Shown: in pieces, positions 50,423-58,009 of the stretch
Layout of the letters: each line of letters opens with the position of its first letter
How positions within the stretch are numbered: the first letter of the stretch is position 1
Assembly (NCBI GenBank): GCA_051861205.1
Contig: JBHYDC010000009.1
Coordinates: forward strand, 105,182 to 169,181
DNA: 64,000 nt
DNA from: JBHYDC01 sp051861205
GTDB taxonomy: Bacteria; Pseudomonadota; Alphaproteobacteria; Rhizobiales; Pleomorphomonadaceae
Reading direction: 5' to 3'
Program-made: the position numbers and the translations under genes
Notes under the pieces: generated by a model
Told to the model about the DNA's origin: nothing
The model's database searches: none
Seen by the model: only the letters and a program-made list of their open reading frames with translations

Positions 50423-51133
50423 ATGAACGCCATCATCTTAGGACTGCTGGGTTTGGCCGCCGCTTATGCCGTGCTGCGCTGGTTCGTGAACGCCTCTCCG
50501 TCCAAGCTCTTGACGAGCGGGCGCACCATCATCTTTGTCCTGGGGCTGGCCATCACCGCCGTGCTGGCGCTGACGGGGCGGATCGGGCTGGCGATACCGC
50601 TGGCCACCATTCTGTTCTACCTGCACGGGCGGGGCGTTTTCGGCAAGCCGAAGCTTGGAGCGCGACGGGCGGGGAACGGCACGCCCAAGTCCATGGTGCG
50701 GACGGCGGCGCTGGAGATGGAACTCGACCATCAAACCGGGGCGATGAAGGGCCGTGTTCTGGCGGGAAGCTTCGAGGGAAGGGACCTGGATACGCTGGAT
50801 GTGGCGGCGCTTGGGCGCCTTGCCTCTGAAATCGCGGGCGACCAGGAAAGCCGGTCGCTACTAGAGGTTTATCTCGATCGCCGGATGCCCCGTTGGCGAG
50901 AGTACGTGAAGGCGGATGCCGCAACGGGGCAGCGTCGAGCGCCTCACTCTGGCGCCATGAGCGAGGAGGAAGCGTACCAGATCCTTGGGCTTGAGAAGGG
51001 CGCCAGAGAGCCCGAAATCCGCGCCGCCCACCGCCGGCTGATGAAAAAGGTTCATCCCGACTCCGGCGGATCTACTTTCTTGGCCGCGCGAATCAACGAA
51101 GCCAAGGACCGTCTTCTCTCCAAACATCGCTAG
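50423..51133 (+). CDS. Membrane-anchored J-domain protein
   Basis: The 236-residue protein has N-terminal hydrophobic segments (IILGLLGLAAAYAVLRWFV; TIIFVLGLAITAVLALTG; LAIPLATILFYLHG). A central soluble part contains MVRTAALEMELDHQTGAMKG, and a C-terminal J domain spans about 178-236. The J domain has AYQILGLEKGAREPEIRAAH and the HPD in KKVHPDSGGS. The layout, with the J domain at the very C-terminus after a membrane anchor, is like mitochondrial Tim14/Pam18. It would recruit DnaK to the membrane. The start is MNAIILGLLGLAAA. Confidence 0.9.
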   Translation: MNAIILGLLGLAAAYAVLRWFVNASPSKLLTSGRTIIFVLGLAITAVLALTGRIGLAIPLATILFYLHGRGVFGKPKLGARRAGNGTPKSMVRTAALEMELDHQTGAMKGRVLAGSFEGRDLDTLDVAALGRLASEIAGDQESRSLLEVYLDRRMPRWREYVKADAATGQRRAPHSGAMSEEEAYQILGLEKGAREPEIRAAHRRLMKKVHPDSGGSTFLAARINEAKDRLLSKHR

Positions 51134-51188
51134 CTCCCGATACGCGATACACAAAAGAGGGGGCGTGCGTTTGGCTCTGGCGTTACCG

Positions 51189-51587
51189 TCAGAGCCTGAT
51201 CGTGTAGCAGGCAAATGCGTTTTTCTTCAGAACGGCACAGGCCCGTGTGGCAGACTTTTCCGTTTCGAAACCCGCGAAGCGAGCCCGCACATAGGTCTGC
51301 CCGTTTTTCAAAAACGCTTCGGTGATCGGCTCGGCCCCGCGCAGCGATTTGCCGCCCTTGGCGCGTGCCTTCTTGAGGAGGGCGGCGGCGGCCTTTTCAG
51401 ACTCGACCGCGCCGATCTGAATGAGCCAGCCTGAACGGGCCCGCCGGGGCGCGGCCTGCTCTACCGGTGCGGAGACGGCCTTGGGTGCGGCGACCGGCGC
51501 GGCGACCGGCGCCTTAGTGGGGGCGGCCATGGCCAGTTCGACCGGCTGCTCGGCCGTGTCCGCATCGCCCACGGCCTCCTCGATCAT
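51189..51587 (-). CDS. SPOR domain segment, out-of-frame C-terminus of the carboxypeptidase
   Basis: The 132-residue open frame has an Ala/Pro-rich linker followed by a SPOR domain. That domain shows SGWLIQIGAVESEKAAAALL and TYVRARFAGFETEKSATRAC, ending LKKNAFACYTIRL. SPOR domains bind denuded glycan at the septum. The same frame reads upstream of the ATG through RAFATTPPVKTPEHDALGAM into the 9-C tract at the end of the carboxypeptidase frame. It is therefore almost certainly the C-terminus of that gene, displaced by one base. It is unlikely to be translated alone from 51587. Confidence 0.75.
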   Translation of the reverse strand: MIEEAVGDADTAEQPVELAMAAPTKAPVAAPVAAPKAVSAPVEQAAPRRARSGWLIQIGAVESEKAAAALLKKARAKGGKSLRGAEPITEAFLKNGQTYVRARFAGFETEKSATRACAVLKKNAFACYTIRL

Positions 51588-51615
51588 CGCGCCCAGCGCG
51601 TCGTGCTCGGGGGTT

Positions 51616-52803
51616 TTAACGGGGGGCGTTGTGGCAAAGGCCCTGGGGGGGGGTGGTGGGCTGGGTGGCGGTTGCCTTGGTGCGGGGGGGGGGGGGGGCT
51701 GGCGCTGCGGGCGGCAGCGGTATGATCACGGCGGGGGGATCGGCGGGCGCCCTTGGAACGATGGACGCGGTGACGATTTCCGGCGTGGCGGCGGCCGGGG
51801 CGAACACCGGGCGCGGCTGCGGACGGGGATGGCCGGCCAAGCCTGCCGCGGCGACGACCGGTTCGGGATGAGGCGCTGAGGCCGCGACCTTCGGAACCTG
51901 ACTGATCTGCGCGACGAGTTCATCGTCATAGCCGCGCGCGCGGCTGGCCTTGGGCAGATAGGCGTTGATGAGCTGGATCATGTGGCCGTCTCGGCCTCTG
52001 GCGGTGCGCCCGCCCATGACCACGGCGACGATCTTGCGGCCGTCACGCTTCACCGAACTGACGAGATTGAAGCCGGAGGCGCCGATGTATCCGGTCTTGA
52101 TGCCGTCCACGCCGCCAACCCGGCCGAGCAGGTTGTTGTGGTTGCCGTGGGTGCGGCCCCGGAAGGTGAAGGAGCGGGTCTTGAAATACTCGTAGTAGGC
52201 GGGAAAGCGAACTTGGAGCGCGACGCCGAGCTTCATCATGTCGCGGGCGGTGGTGTATTGCCCGGCGTCGGGCAGGCCGCTGGCGTTGCGAAAACGGGTA
52301 CCGGTCATGCCGAGGGCGCGAGCGGTGCGCGTCATCCGGTCGGCGAAGGCGGGGATGGAGCCGGATACGCTTTCGCCGATGACGGTGGCGGCATCGTTGG
52401 CGGACTTGGTGACGAGCGCCTTGATCGCGTCTTCCACCCGGATGGTGTCGCCGGTTCGCAGGCCGATTTTGGACGGCGGCTGCGCGGCGGCGTTGCGGCT
52501 GGTGGTGAGGCGCGAGTCCAGGCGGAAGCGGCCGCGCTCGATATCCTCGAACAAGACATAGAGCGTCATCATCTTGGTGAGGGATGCGGGAAAGCGGCGC
52601 GCGTCGGGGCTGGCTTGATAGAGCACCCGGCCGGTCGCGGTGTCTACCACGATGGCGGCGTATTTGGACGCGACCACGCCGCTCGGCGCCGCTGCCGCCG
52701 GAGCGGACTGCGAACACAGGGCCGAAACGAACATCGCGGATGCGAAGAAAACGCTGGCCACGGCTTTCGCACGTGACGGGTAAACGGTACGCCAACTGAA
52801 CAC
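51616..52803 (-). CDS. D-alanyl-D-alanine carboxypeptidase (PBP5/6 type), frameshifted before its SPOR domain
   Basis: The exported penicillin-binding protein has all three active-site motifs: FPASLTKMMT (SxxK, near residue 75), VTKSANDAA (SxN) and VDGIKTGYIGASGFN (KTG). The signal is VFFASAMFVSALCSQSAPAAAA. It removes the terminal D-Ala of stem peptides. The catalytic domain is complete. After a Pro/Ala-rich linker the frame enters two C tracts on this strand (15 bases at 51684-51698, 9 bases at 51645-51653) and ends out of phase (PPQGLCHNAPR). Removing one C from either tract joins it to the SPOR segment, giving one protein of about 538 residues. Confidence 0.88.
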   Translation of the reverse strand: MFSWRTVYPSRAKAVASVFFASAMFVSALCSQSAPAAAAPSGVVASKYAAIVVDTATGRVLYQASPDARRFPASLTKMMTLYVLFEDIERGRFRLDSRLTTSRNAAAQPPSKIGLRTGDTIRVEDAIKALVTKSANDAATVIGESVSGSIPAFADRMTRTARALGMTGTRFRNASGLPDAGQYTTARDMMKLGVALQVRFPAYYEYFKTRSFTFRGRTHGNHNNLLGRVGGVDGIKTGYIGASGFNLVSSVKRDGRKIVAVVMGGRTARGRDGHMIQLINAYLPKASRARGYDDELVAQISQVPKVAASAPHPEPVVAAAGLAGHPRPQPRPVFAPAAATPEIVTASIVPRAPADPPAVIIPLPPAAPAPPPPRTKATATQPTTPPQGLCHNAPR

Positions 52804-53193
52804 GGGCTCGTCCTCGTGCTAACGAGTCCAAGAAAAACGGACGGCAACCGCCGTCTGCGATGAGTGGTTGCCGGCCTGTTTCGTGCGACCGAGGCAGGCC
52901 TGTTGTTGAGCAGACGTTACGGTGGACGAGGTTACAAATCTGTAAAATATCGCCGAGGAAAACGCGGCTTGCGCTTCGCCTGCCTGAGATGCGGGTTGGT
53001 GCATTAAAAAATTGCTTTTGTATTTCAGCGCTTTGCGGGTGTTTTTTGAAATGACGCCCCTGACTGTGGATTTCGCGGTGCGTGAGGAGCTTGGGCGATG
53101 ACGGCGCGGGCGGCGGCTTTGTAGCTTGGCCTGAAGCGGGGACTTTCAAGCTGCGGCTGGGGCGCGACCTAGACCTTCGTCGATGCGTCTTTG
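52804..53193. other. Divergent intergenic region between the carboxypeptidase and phasin genes
   Basis: No supported gene lies here. The stretch 52910-53040 is AT-richer and would hold the carboxypeptidase promoter; no clear consensus was found. The phasin promoter lies just to its right. Confidence 0.55.
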
Positions 53194-53239
53194 TGCGGTG
53201 CACAATGAATATTGACGTCCGTATTGCACCGCATATAAT
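53194..53239 (+). promoter_or_regulatory. Sigma-70 promoter with overlapping operator for the phasin gene
   Basis: TTGACG (53212-53217) and TATAAT (53234-53239) are separated by 16 bases, a near-consensus promoter. TGCGGTGCACAAT (53194-53206) and ATTGCACCGCA (53223-53233) form an inverted repeat, with a two-base insertion in the left arm. The right arm fills the promoter spacer, so a bound repressor would block RNA polymerase. PHB regulators of the PhaR/AniA type bind TGC/GCA-rich sites at phasin promoters, which makes such a repressor the likely ligand. Confidence 0.7.
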
Positions 53240-53322
53240 GCGGTCAATTCGAAGGCCGGCCCTGCCTTATGTTGCAGCACTGCTCGTCTTCGCGGACACC
53301 GGTTCAGCAAGGAGTGAGGCTC

Positions 53323-53655
53323 ATGGCCAACGGATACGAAGACGTTCAGAAGATCATGAAGGACAGCATGGACACCGCGGTCCGCTCCGCTGGCGTCATC
53401 ACCAAGAGCATTCAGGCGATCGCCACCGAGACCACCGACTATTCCAAGAAGTCGGTCGAGGAGGGCTCGAAGTATGTCGAGAGCCTGTTTGGCGCGAAAT
53501 CGGTCGAGACGATGCTTGAGCTTCAGACGGTCTATATGAAGAAGGCCTATGAGGACGCTGTCGGCCAGTTCACCAAGATGGGCGCGATGTACACCGAACT
53601 CGCCAAGGAAATGGCCAAGCCCTACGAAGGCTTCGCGGCGAAGTTCCCGAAGTGA
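53323..53655 (+). CDS. Phasin family protein
   Basis: The 110-residue all-helical protein starts MANGYEDVQKIMKDSMDTAV after AAGGAGTGAGG. Amphipathic stretches such as ITKSIQAIATETTDYSKKSV and LFGAKSVETMLELQTVYMKK, with the end AKEMAKPYEGFAAKFPK, are typical of Phasin_2 proteins. These coat polyhydroxybutyrate granules. The PHB biosynthetic genes are not in the window. It has its own strong promoter upstream and a terminator 60 bp downstream, so it is monocistronic. Confidence 0.92.
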   Translation: MANGYEDVQKIMKDSMDTAVRSAGVITKSIQAIATETTDYSKKSVEEGSKYVESLFGAKSVETMLELQTVYMKKAYEDAVGQFTKMGAMYTELAKEMAKPYEGFAAKFPK

Positions 53656-54045
53656 TATGACGACGCGCCGGCCGCCTGCGGCGGTTTGGCAGCGTGTTCC
53701 AACACAGGAATTTGAAGGCTCGGCGCCCATGCGCCGGGCCTTCACGCATTTTTGGGCCGGAGTAGGGGCACCTTCCTACACTTCCCGACTTCACAAATGG
53801 TTCGAGACGTGTTCGACTCCTTTTCCGATGGGCTTGGGCCCTGTTTTCGACGGGGATGCAGACCTATATCCGATGGACCAGTGGCGAGACTGGAGGCCGG
53901 CGGGACGCCCTGATGGGCAGATACTGAGGACTGGAATAGAGGCGGACCGCGCGAGCGGACGCCACCGTTCGGACCGGGCCCGCTGTTGGATGGATCGCCG
54001 AGGGTCGTCGAAGAAGGACGCGCGAAAGAGCTGCCAGTTTAGACC
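53656..54045. other. Intergenic region between the phasin and clpS genes
   Basis: The 390 bp contain the phasin terminator and then about 290 bp without a supported gene. An open frame on the plus strand that ends at 54049 is rich in Trp, Arg and Cys and looks non-coding. The segment presumably holds the clpS promoter; no consensus box was recognised. Confidence 0.6.
53714..53753 (+). terminator. Intrinsic terminator of the phasin gene
   Basis: GAAGGCTCGGCGC (53714-53726), loop CCAT and GCGCCGGGCCTTC (53731-53743) form a 13-bp stem with one G-T pair, followed by ACGCATTTTTGG. Confidence 0.88.
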
Positions 54046-54381
54046 ATGAGCAACGATACCCGCCGTAACAATAAAGATGACAGCGACAACGGCACCGGTG
54101 TCGTCACGAAGACCCGGCCTAAGACCAAGCGGCCGAGCCTCTATCGCGTACTGATTTTGAACGACGACTACACGCCGATGGAGTTCGTGGTGCATGTTAT
54201 TGAACGCTTCTTCAACAAGGGACGTGATGAAGCGACGCAGATCATGCTTCACGTGCACCATCATGGTGTCGGAGAATGCGGAGTCTTTACTTACGAGGTT
54301 GCCGAGACCAAGGTGACCCAGGTTATGGATTTCGCCCGCCGGCATCAGCATCCCCTGCAGTGCGTCATGGAAAAGAAGTGA
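54046..54381 (+). CDS. clpS: ATP-dependent Clp protease adaptor ClpS
   Basis: The 111-residue adaptor delivers N-degron substrates to ClpA. The N-degron pocket is formed by LILNDDYTPMEFVVHVIERF, with the following MLHVHHHGVGECGVFTYEVA. The N-terminal 35 residues are a flexible Asp/Asn/Lys-rich tail. The distance to clpA is nine bases, so the two are co-transcribed. The start is MSNDTRRNNKDDSD. Confidence 0.97.
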   Translation: MSNDTRRNNKDDSDNGTGVVTKTRPKTKRPSLYRVLILNDDYTPMEFVVHVIERFFNKGRDEATQIMLHVHHHGVGECGVFTYEVAETKVTQVMDFARRHQHPLQCVMEKK

Positions 54382-54390
54382 GGTACGCCC

Positions 54391-56823
54391 GTGCCGTCGT
54401 TCTCTCGTAGCCTTGAAAAGGCCCTGCATCAGGCGCTGGCCTTCGCCAACGAACGCCGCCAGGAATATGCGACGCTCGAACATTTGCTGCTGGCCCTGAT
54501 CGAGGACCAGGATGCGGCCGCCGTGATGCGCGCCTGCAACGTGGATCTCGATCTGTTGCGCCGCAATCTGATCGAATATGTCGACACCGAACTCGACAAT
54601 CTGGTGACGGAGCTTGGCGAGGAATCAAAGCCGACGGCGGGTTTCCAGCGGGTGATCCAACGCGCGGTGATTCACGTGCAATCTTCCGGGCGGGATGAAG
54701 TGACGGGCGCGAACGTGCTGGTGGCGATTTTCGCCGAGCGCGAGAGCCACGCCGCCTTCTTCCTGCAAGAGCAGGACATGACCCGCTACGACGCGGTGAA
54801 TTACATCAGCCATGGCATCGCCAAACGGGCGGGGATGTCGGAGACACGGGCGGCACGCGGCGTGGACGAAGATACCTCACCCCCTGAGAGCGGATCACCG
54901 GAAAAGAAAAAGTCTGACGCGCTGGAGGCTTACTGCGTAAACCTCAACGAAAAGGCGAAGAAGGGCAAGATCGATCCGCTGATCGGCCGGGCCGACGAAA
55001 TCAACCGGACGATCCAGGTGCTGTGCCGCCGGTCGAAGAACAATCCCCTCTATGTGGGCGACCCCGGCGTCGGCAAGACGGCGATTGCCGAAGGACTGGC
55101 AAAGCGCATCGTCGAGGGCGATGTGCCGGACGTGCTGATGGGTTCGACGATTTTCGCGCTCGACATGGGCGCGCTGCTTGCGGGAACGCGGTATCGCGGC
55201 GATTTCGAGGAGCGGCTGAAGCAGGTCGTGAAAGAGATCGAGAACTACCCCGGCGGGGTGATGTTCATCGACGAGATTCACACCGTGATCGGCGCGGGCG
55301 CGACGTCGGGCGGGGCGATGGATGCGTCGAATTTGCTGAAGCCGGCGCTGGCTTCCGGCTCGATCCGGTGCATCGGCTCGACGACGTATAAGGAATATCG
55401 CCAGTTCTTCGAGAAGGACCGCGCGCTGGTGCGGCGCTTCCAGAAGATTGACGTGAACGAGCCGACCATTCCGGACGCGATCGAGATTCTGAAGGGGCTG
55501 AAGCCGTATTTCGAGGATTATCACCGGGTTCGCTACACCAACGACGCGATCAAGGCGGCTGTGGAGTTGTCGGCGCGCTACATCAACGACCGCAAGCTGC
55601 CGGATAAGGCGATCGATGTGATCGACGAATCCGGCGCGTCGCAGATGCTGGTGCCGGAAAACCGGCGAAAGAAGACGATCGGCATTCGCGAGATCGAGGC
55701 GACGATCGCCACGATGGCGAGAATCCCGCCCAAATCCGTGTCGAAGGACGACGCCGAGGTGCTGGAGCACCTGGAGGAGAACCTCAAGCGTGTGGTCTAC
55801 GGTCAGGACAAGGCGATCGGGGCGCTGGCGTCCGCGATCAAGCTGGCGCGGGCGGGTCTGCGTGAGCCGGAAAAGCCGATCGGCAATTATCTGTTCTCCG
55901 GGCCGACGGGCGTGGGCAAGACGGAAGTGGCGCGGCAGCTTGCTTCGGTGCTGGGCGTGAAGATCCTGCGCTTCGATATGTCGGAGTATATGGAGCGGCA
56001 CACCGTGAGCCGGCTGATCGGCGCGCCACCCGGCTATGTGGGCTTCGACCAGGGCGGGCTTTTGACCGACGGCGTGGACCAGCATCCGCATTGCGTGCTG
56101 CTGCTCGACGAGATCGAGAAGGCGCATCAGGACCTGTTCAACATTCTGTTGCAGGTGATGGACCACGGCAAGCTGACCGACCACAACGGCAAGCAGGTCG
56201 ATTTCCGCAACGTGATCCTGATCATGACTACGAACGCGGGGGCGGCCGACATGGCCAAAGCGCCGATCGGGTTCAACCGATCGAAGCGCGAGGGCGACGA
56301 CGAGGAGGCGATCAACCGCATCTTCACGCCGGAATTCCGCAACCGGCTGGACGCCATCATCCCGTTCTCGGCGCTGCCGGCGGAGGTGGTGCGGTCTGTG
56401 GTGCAGAAGTTCGTGATGCAGCTTGAGGCGCAGCTTGCCGATCGCAACGTCACGTTCGAACTGACCGACGAGGCCGTCGATTGGCTGGCGGTGAAGGGCT
56501 ACGATGAGCGCATGGGTGCGCGGCCGCTGGCCCGTGTGATCCAGGAGCACATCAAGCGTCCGCTGGCCGACGCCGTCCTATTCGGCGTGCTGAAAAAGGG
56601 CGGCACGGTGAAGGTGTCGGTGGAGACGAATGAGGAGGGCGAAACCAGCCTCAAGCTCGACTCCATCCCCGACCTCGCGCTGAAGCGCAAGGTTGAGGAA
56701 GCCGACGCCAAAAAGGCCAAGCGCCGCCCGCCGGCAAAGCCGACCAAGCCGCCGGAAGGCAAGGGCGGGCCGGACAAGCCGCGCCGGAGCATCGTGCCGA
56801 AGGTGCCGCTGAAGACGGGGTGA
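54391..56823 (+). CDS. clpA: ATP-dependent Clp protease ATP-binding subunit ClpA
   Basis: The 810-residue AAA+ unfoldase feeds substrates to ClpP. The N domain (about 1-150) begins MPSFSRSLEKALHQALAFAN. The first AAA module has Walker A GDPGVGKTAIAEGL (about 224). The second has Walker A GPTGVGKTEVARQL (about 504) and YMERHTVSRLIGAPPGYVGF. No ClpB-type middle coiled coil is present. The C-terminal extension beyond the D2 domain (KKAKRRPPAKPTKPPEGKGG) is low-complexity and basic. clpP is elsewhere. A strong terminator follows. Confidence 0.97.
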   Translation: MPSFSRSLEKALHQALAFANERRQEYATLEHLLLALIEDQDAAAVMRACNVDLDLLRRNLIEYVDTELDNLVTELGEESKPTAGFQRVIQRAVIHVQSSGRDEVTGANVLVAIFAERESHAAFFLQEQDMTRYDAVNYISHGIAKRAGMSETRAARGVDEDTSPPESGSPEKKKSDALEAYCVNLNEKAKKGKIDPLIGRADEINRTIQVLCRRSKNNPLYVGDPGVGKTAIAEGLAKRIVEGDVPDVLMGSTIFALDMGALLAGTRYRGDFEERLKQVVKEIENYPGGVMFIDEIHTVIGAGATSGGAMDASNLLKPALASGSIRCIGSTTYKEYRQFFEKDRALVRRFQKIDVNEPTIPDAIEILKGLKPYFEDYHRVRYTNDAIKAAVELSARYINDRKLPDKAIDVIDESGASQMLVPENRRKKTIGIREIEATIATMARIPPKSVSKDDAEVLEHLEENLKRVVYGQDKAIGALASAIKLARAGLREPEKPIGNYLFSGPTGVGKTEVARQLASVLGVKILRFDMSEYMERHTVSRLIGAPPGYVGFDQGGLLTDGVDQHPHCVLLLDEIEKAHQDLFNILLQVMDHGKLTDHNGKQVDFRNVILIMTTNAGAADMAKAPIGFNRSKREGDDEEAINRIFTPEFRNRLDAIIPFSALPAEVVRSVVQKFVMQLEAQLADRNVTFELTDEAVDWLAVKGYDERMGARPLARVIQEHIKRPLADAVLFGVLKKGGTVKVSVETNEEGETSLKLDSIPDLALKRKVEEADAKKAKRRPPAKPTKPPEGKGGPDKPRRSIVPKVPLKTG

Positions 56824-56860
56824 CCCGCTTCCGGCTGCAATGACGAGGCGGTTTCTCAAG

Positions 56861-56893
56861 AGCCCTTCCCTGATTTCAGGGGAGGGCTTTTTC
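56861..56893 (+). terminator. Intrinsic terminator of clpSA
   Basis: AGCCCTTCCCTGA (56861-56873) pairs with TCAGGGGAGGGCT (56876-56888), with one G-T pair, followed by TTTTTC. The remaining 230 bp up to the next gene show no feature. Confidence 0.9.
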
Positions 56894-57128
56894 GTTGGGT
56901 GGGCTTCTGTTGCGCCGCCTCAATCGTCGGATGGAGTGGAGCCATCCGGGGGTGGTGGACGTTTTGGCGCGGGTGGGAGAGGAGCCGAACCGGGTTGTGA
57001 ACGGATGAGTTAGGCGCGGGGATCGTGGGCGTATTGCCATCCGAGTTACTACGCTGCTTTCGTTTGGGATCCGGACGGGCATAACGTTTGGGCGCAGTAG
57101 CAAATCTGTTTTGCGGGAGTGTGCGGCC

Positions 57129-57884
57129 GTGCGGATCGCGTTGATCACCGATGTCCACGCCAACCGGGAAGCGCTGGAGACGGTGCTGGGTGATATCGCG
57201 CGCGTCGGCGTGGACCGGATCGTGTGCCTTGGCGATGTCGTGGGATATGGCGCGGATCCTGTGGCGGCGGTGGAGCTGGTGGCGCGGATCGTTGAGGATG
57301 GCGGACTCTGCATCAAGGGCAATCATGACGAAGCCGCGCTGATCGGTCCGCGCGGGATGAGCGAGGGCGCGCGCATCGCGACCGAATGGACGCAGCGGCA
57401 CATCGGCGACGCGGAACGAGCCTTTCTGGGGGCGCTGCCGCTCGCGGTTCAGGATGGCGATATGCTGTTCGTGCATGCGAGCGCGGCGCGGCCGGAGCGC
57501 TGGACTTACATCGTTTCGGCCGATGAGGCGGCGGAGAGCTTGGCGGCCTCCGACGCGCGGCTGACGTTTTGCGGGCATACCCATCAGCCGGCGCTGTTCA
57601 GCATGCTGCACGGGATCGCGGGGACCACGGGCAAGACGACGACGTTCCGCCCCATGGCGGACAAGCCGGTGCCGCTGTCGCCAATCCGCCGGCATCTGGC
57701 GGTGATCGGGTCGGTTGGGCAGCCGCGTGACGGCGATCCGCGCGCCTGCTGGGCGCTGCTCGATACCGACACGCGCGAACTCACCTATCGCCGCATTCCC
57801 TATGACGTGGAGGAAGCCGGGCGGAAGATCCGCGAGGCGGGGTTGCCGGAGCAACTTTGGGTGCGCTTGCTGGTGGGGCGCTAG
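57129..57884 (+). CDS. Metallophosphoesterase family protein
   Basis: The protein of about 251 aa has the calcineurin-like phosphoesterase ligand set: ITDVHANREAL, CLGDVVGYGADP, IKGNHDEAAL, FVHASAARPERW and FCGHTHQPALF. The substrate is unknown; relatives hydrolyse cyclic nucleotides, phosphodiesters or diadenosine polyphosphates. The likely start is the GTG at 57129 (VRIALITDVHAN) after GGGAG; TTG at 57111 is the other option. Confidence 0.9.
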   Translation: MRIALITDVHANREALETVLGDIARVGVDRIVCLGDVVGYGADPVAAVELVARIVEDGGLCIKGNHDEAALIGPRGMSEGARIATEWTQRHIGDAERAFLGALPLAVQDGDMLFVHASAARPERWTYIVSADEAAESLAASDARLTFCGHTHQPALFSMLHGIAGTTGKTTTFRPMADKPVPLSPIRRHLAVIGSVGQPRDGDPRACWALLDTDTRELTYRRIPYDVEEAGRKIREAGLPEQLWVRLLVGR

Positions 57885-58009
57885 ACGCATGCCTTCGTCC
57901 GTCGGCCGGCCTCCACTTGACGGGGAAGGGCTCTGAGCCGTGCGGCAGATCAAGGGGCGCGCTCGCGGTTTGGGGTATAAAGCAGGCTCCTGAAGGGGTG
58001 AGGGGCATC

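Noticed and set aside
53549..54049. Plus-strand frame overlapping the phasin gene and running to the clpS start
   Set aside because: Starts inside phasin out of frame, passes through the phasin terminator hairpin, and is Trp/Arg/Cys-rich; not coding.
54895..56550. 551-codon minus-strand frame opposite clpA
   Set aside because: Antisense of clpA with His/Arg/Leu/Asp bias; no independent evidence.
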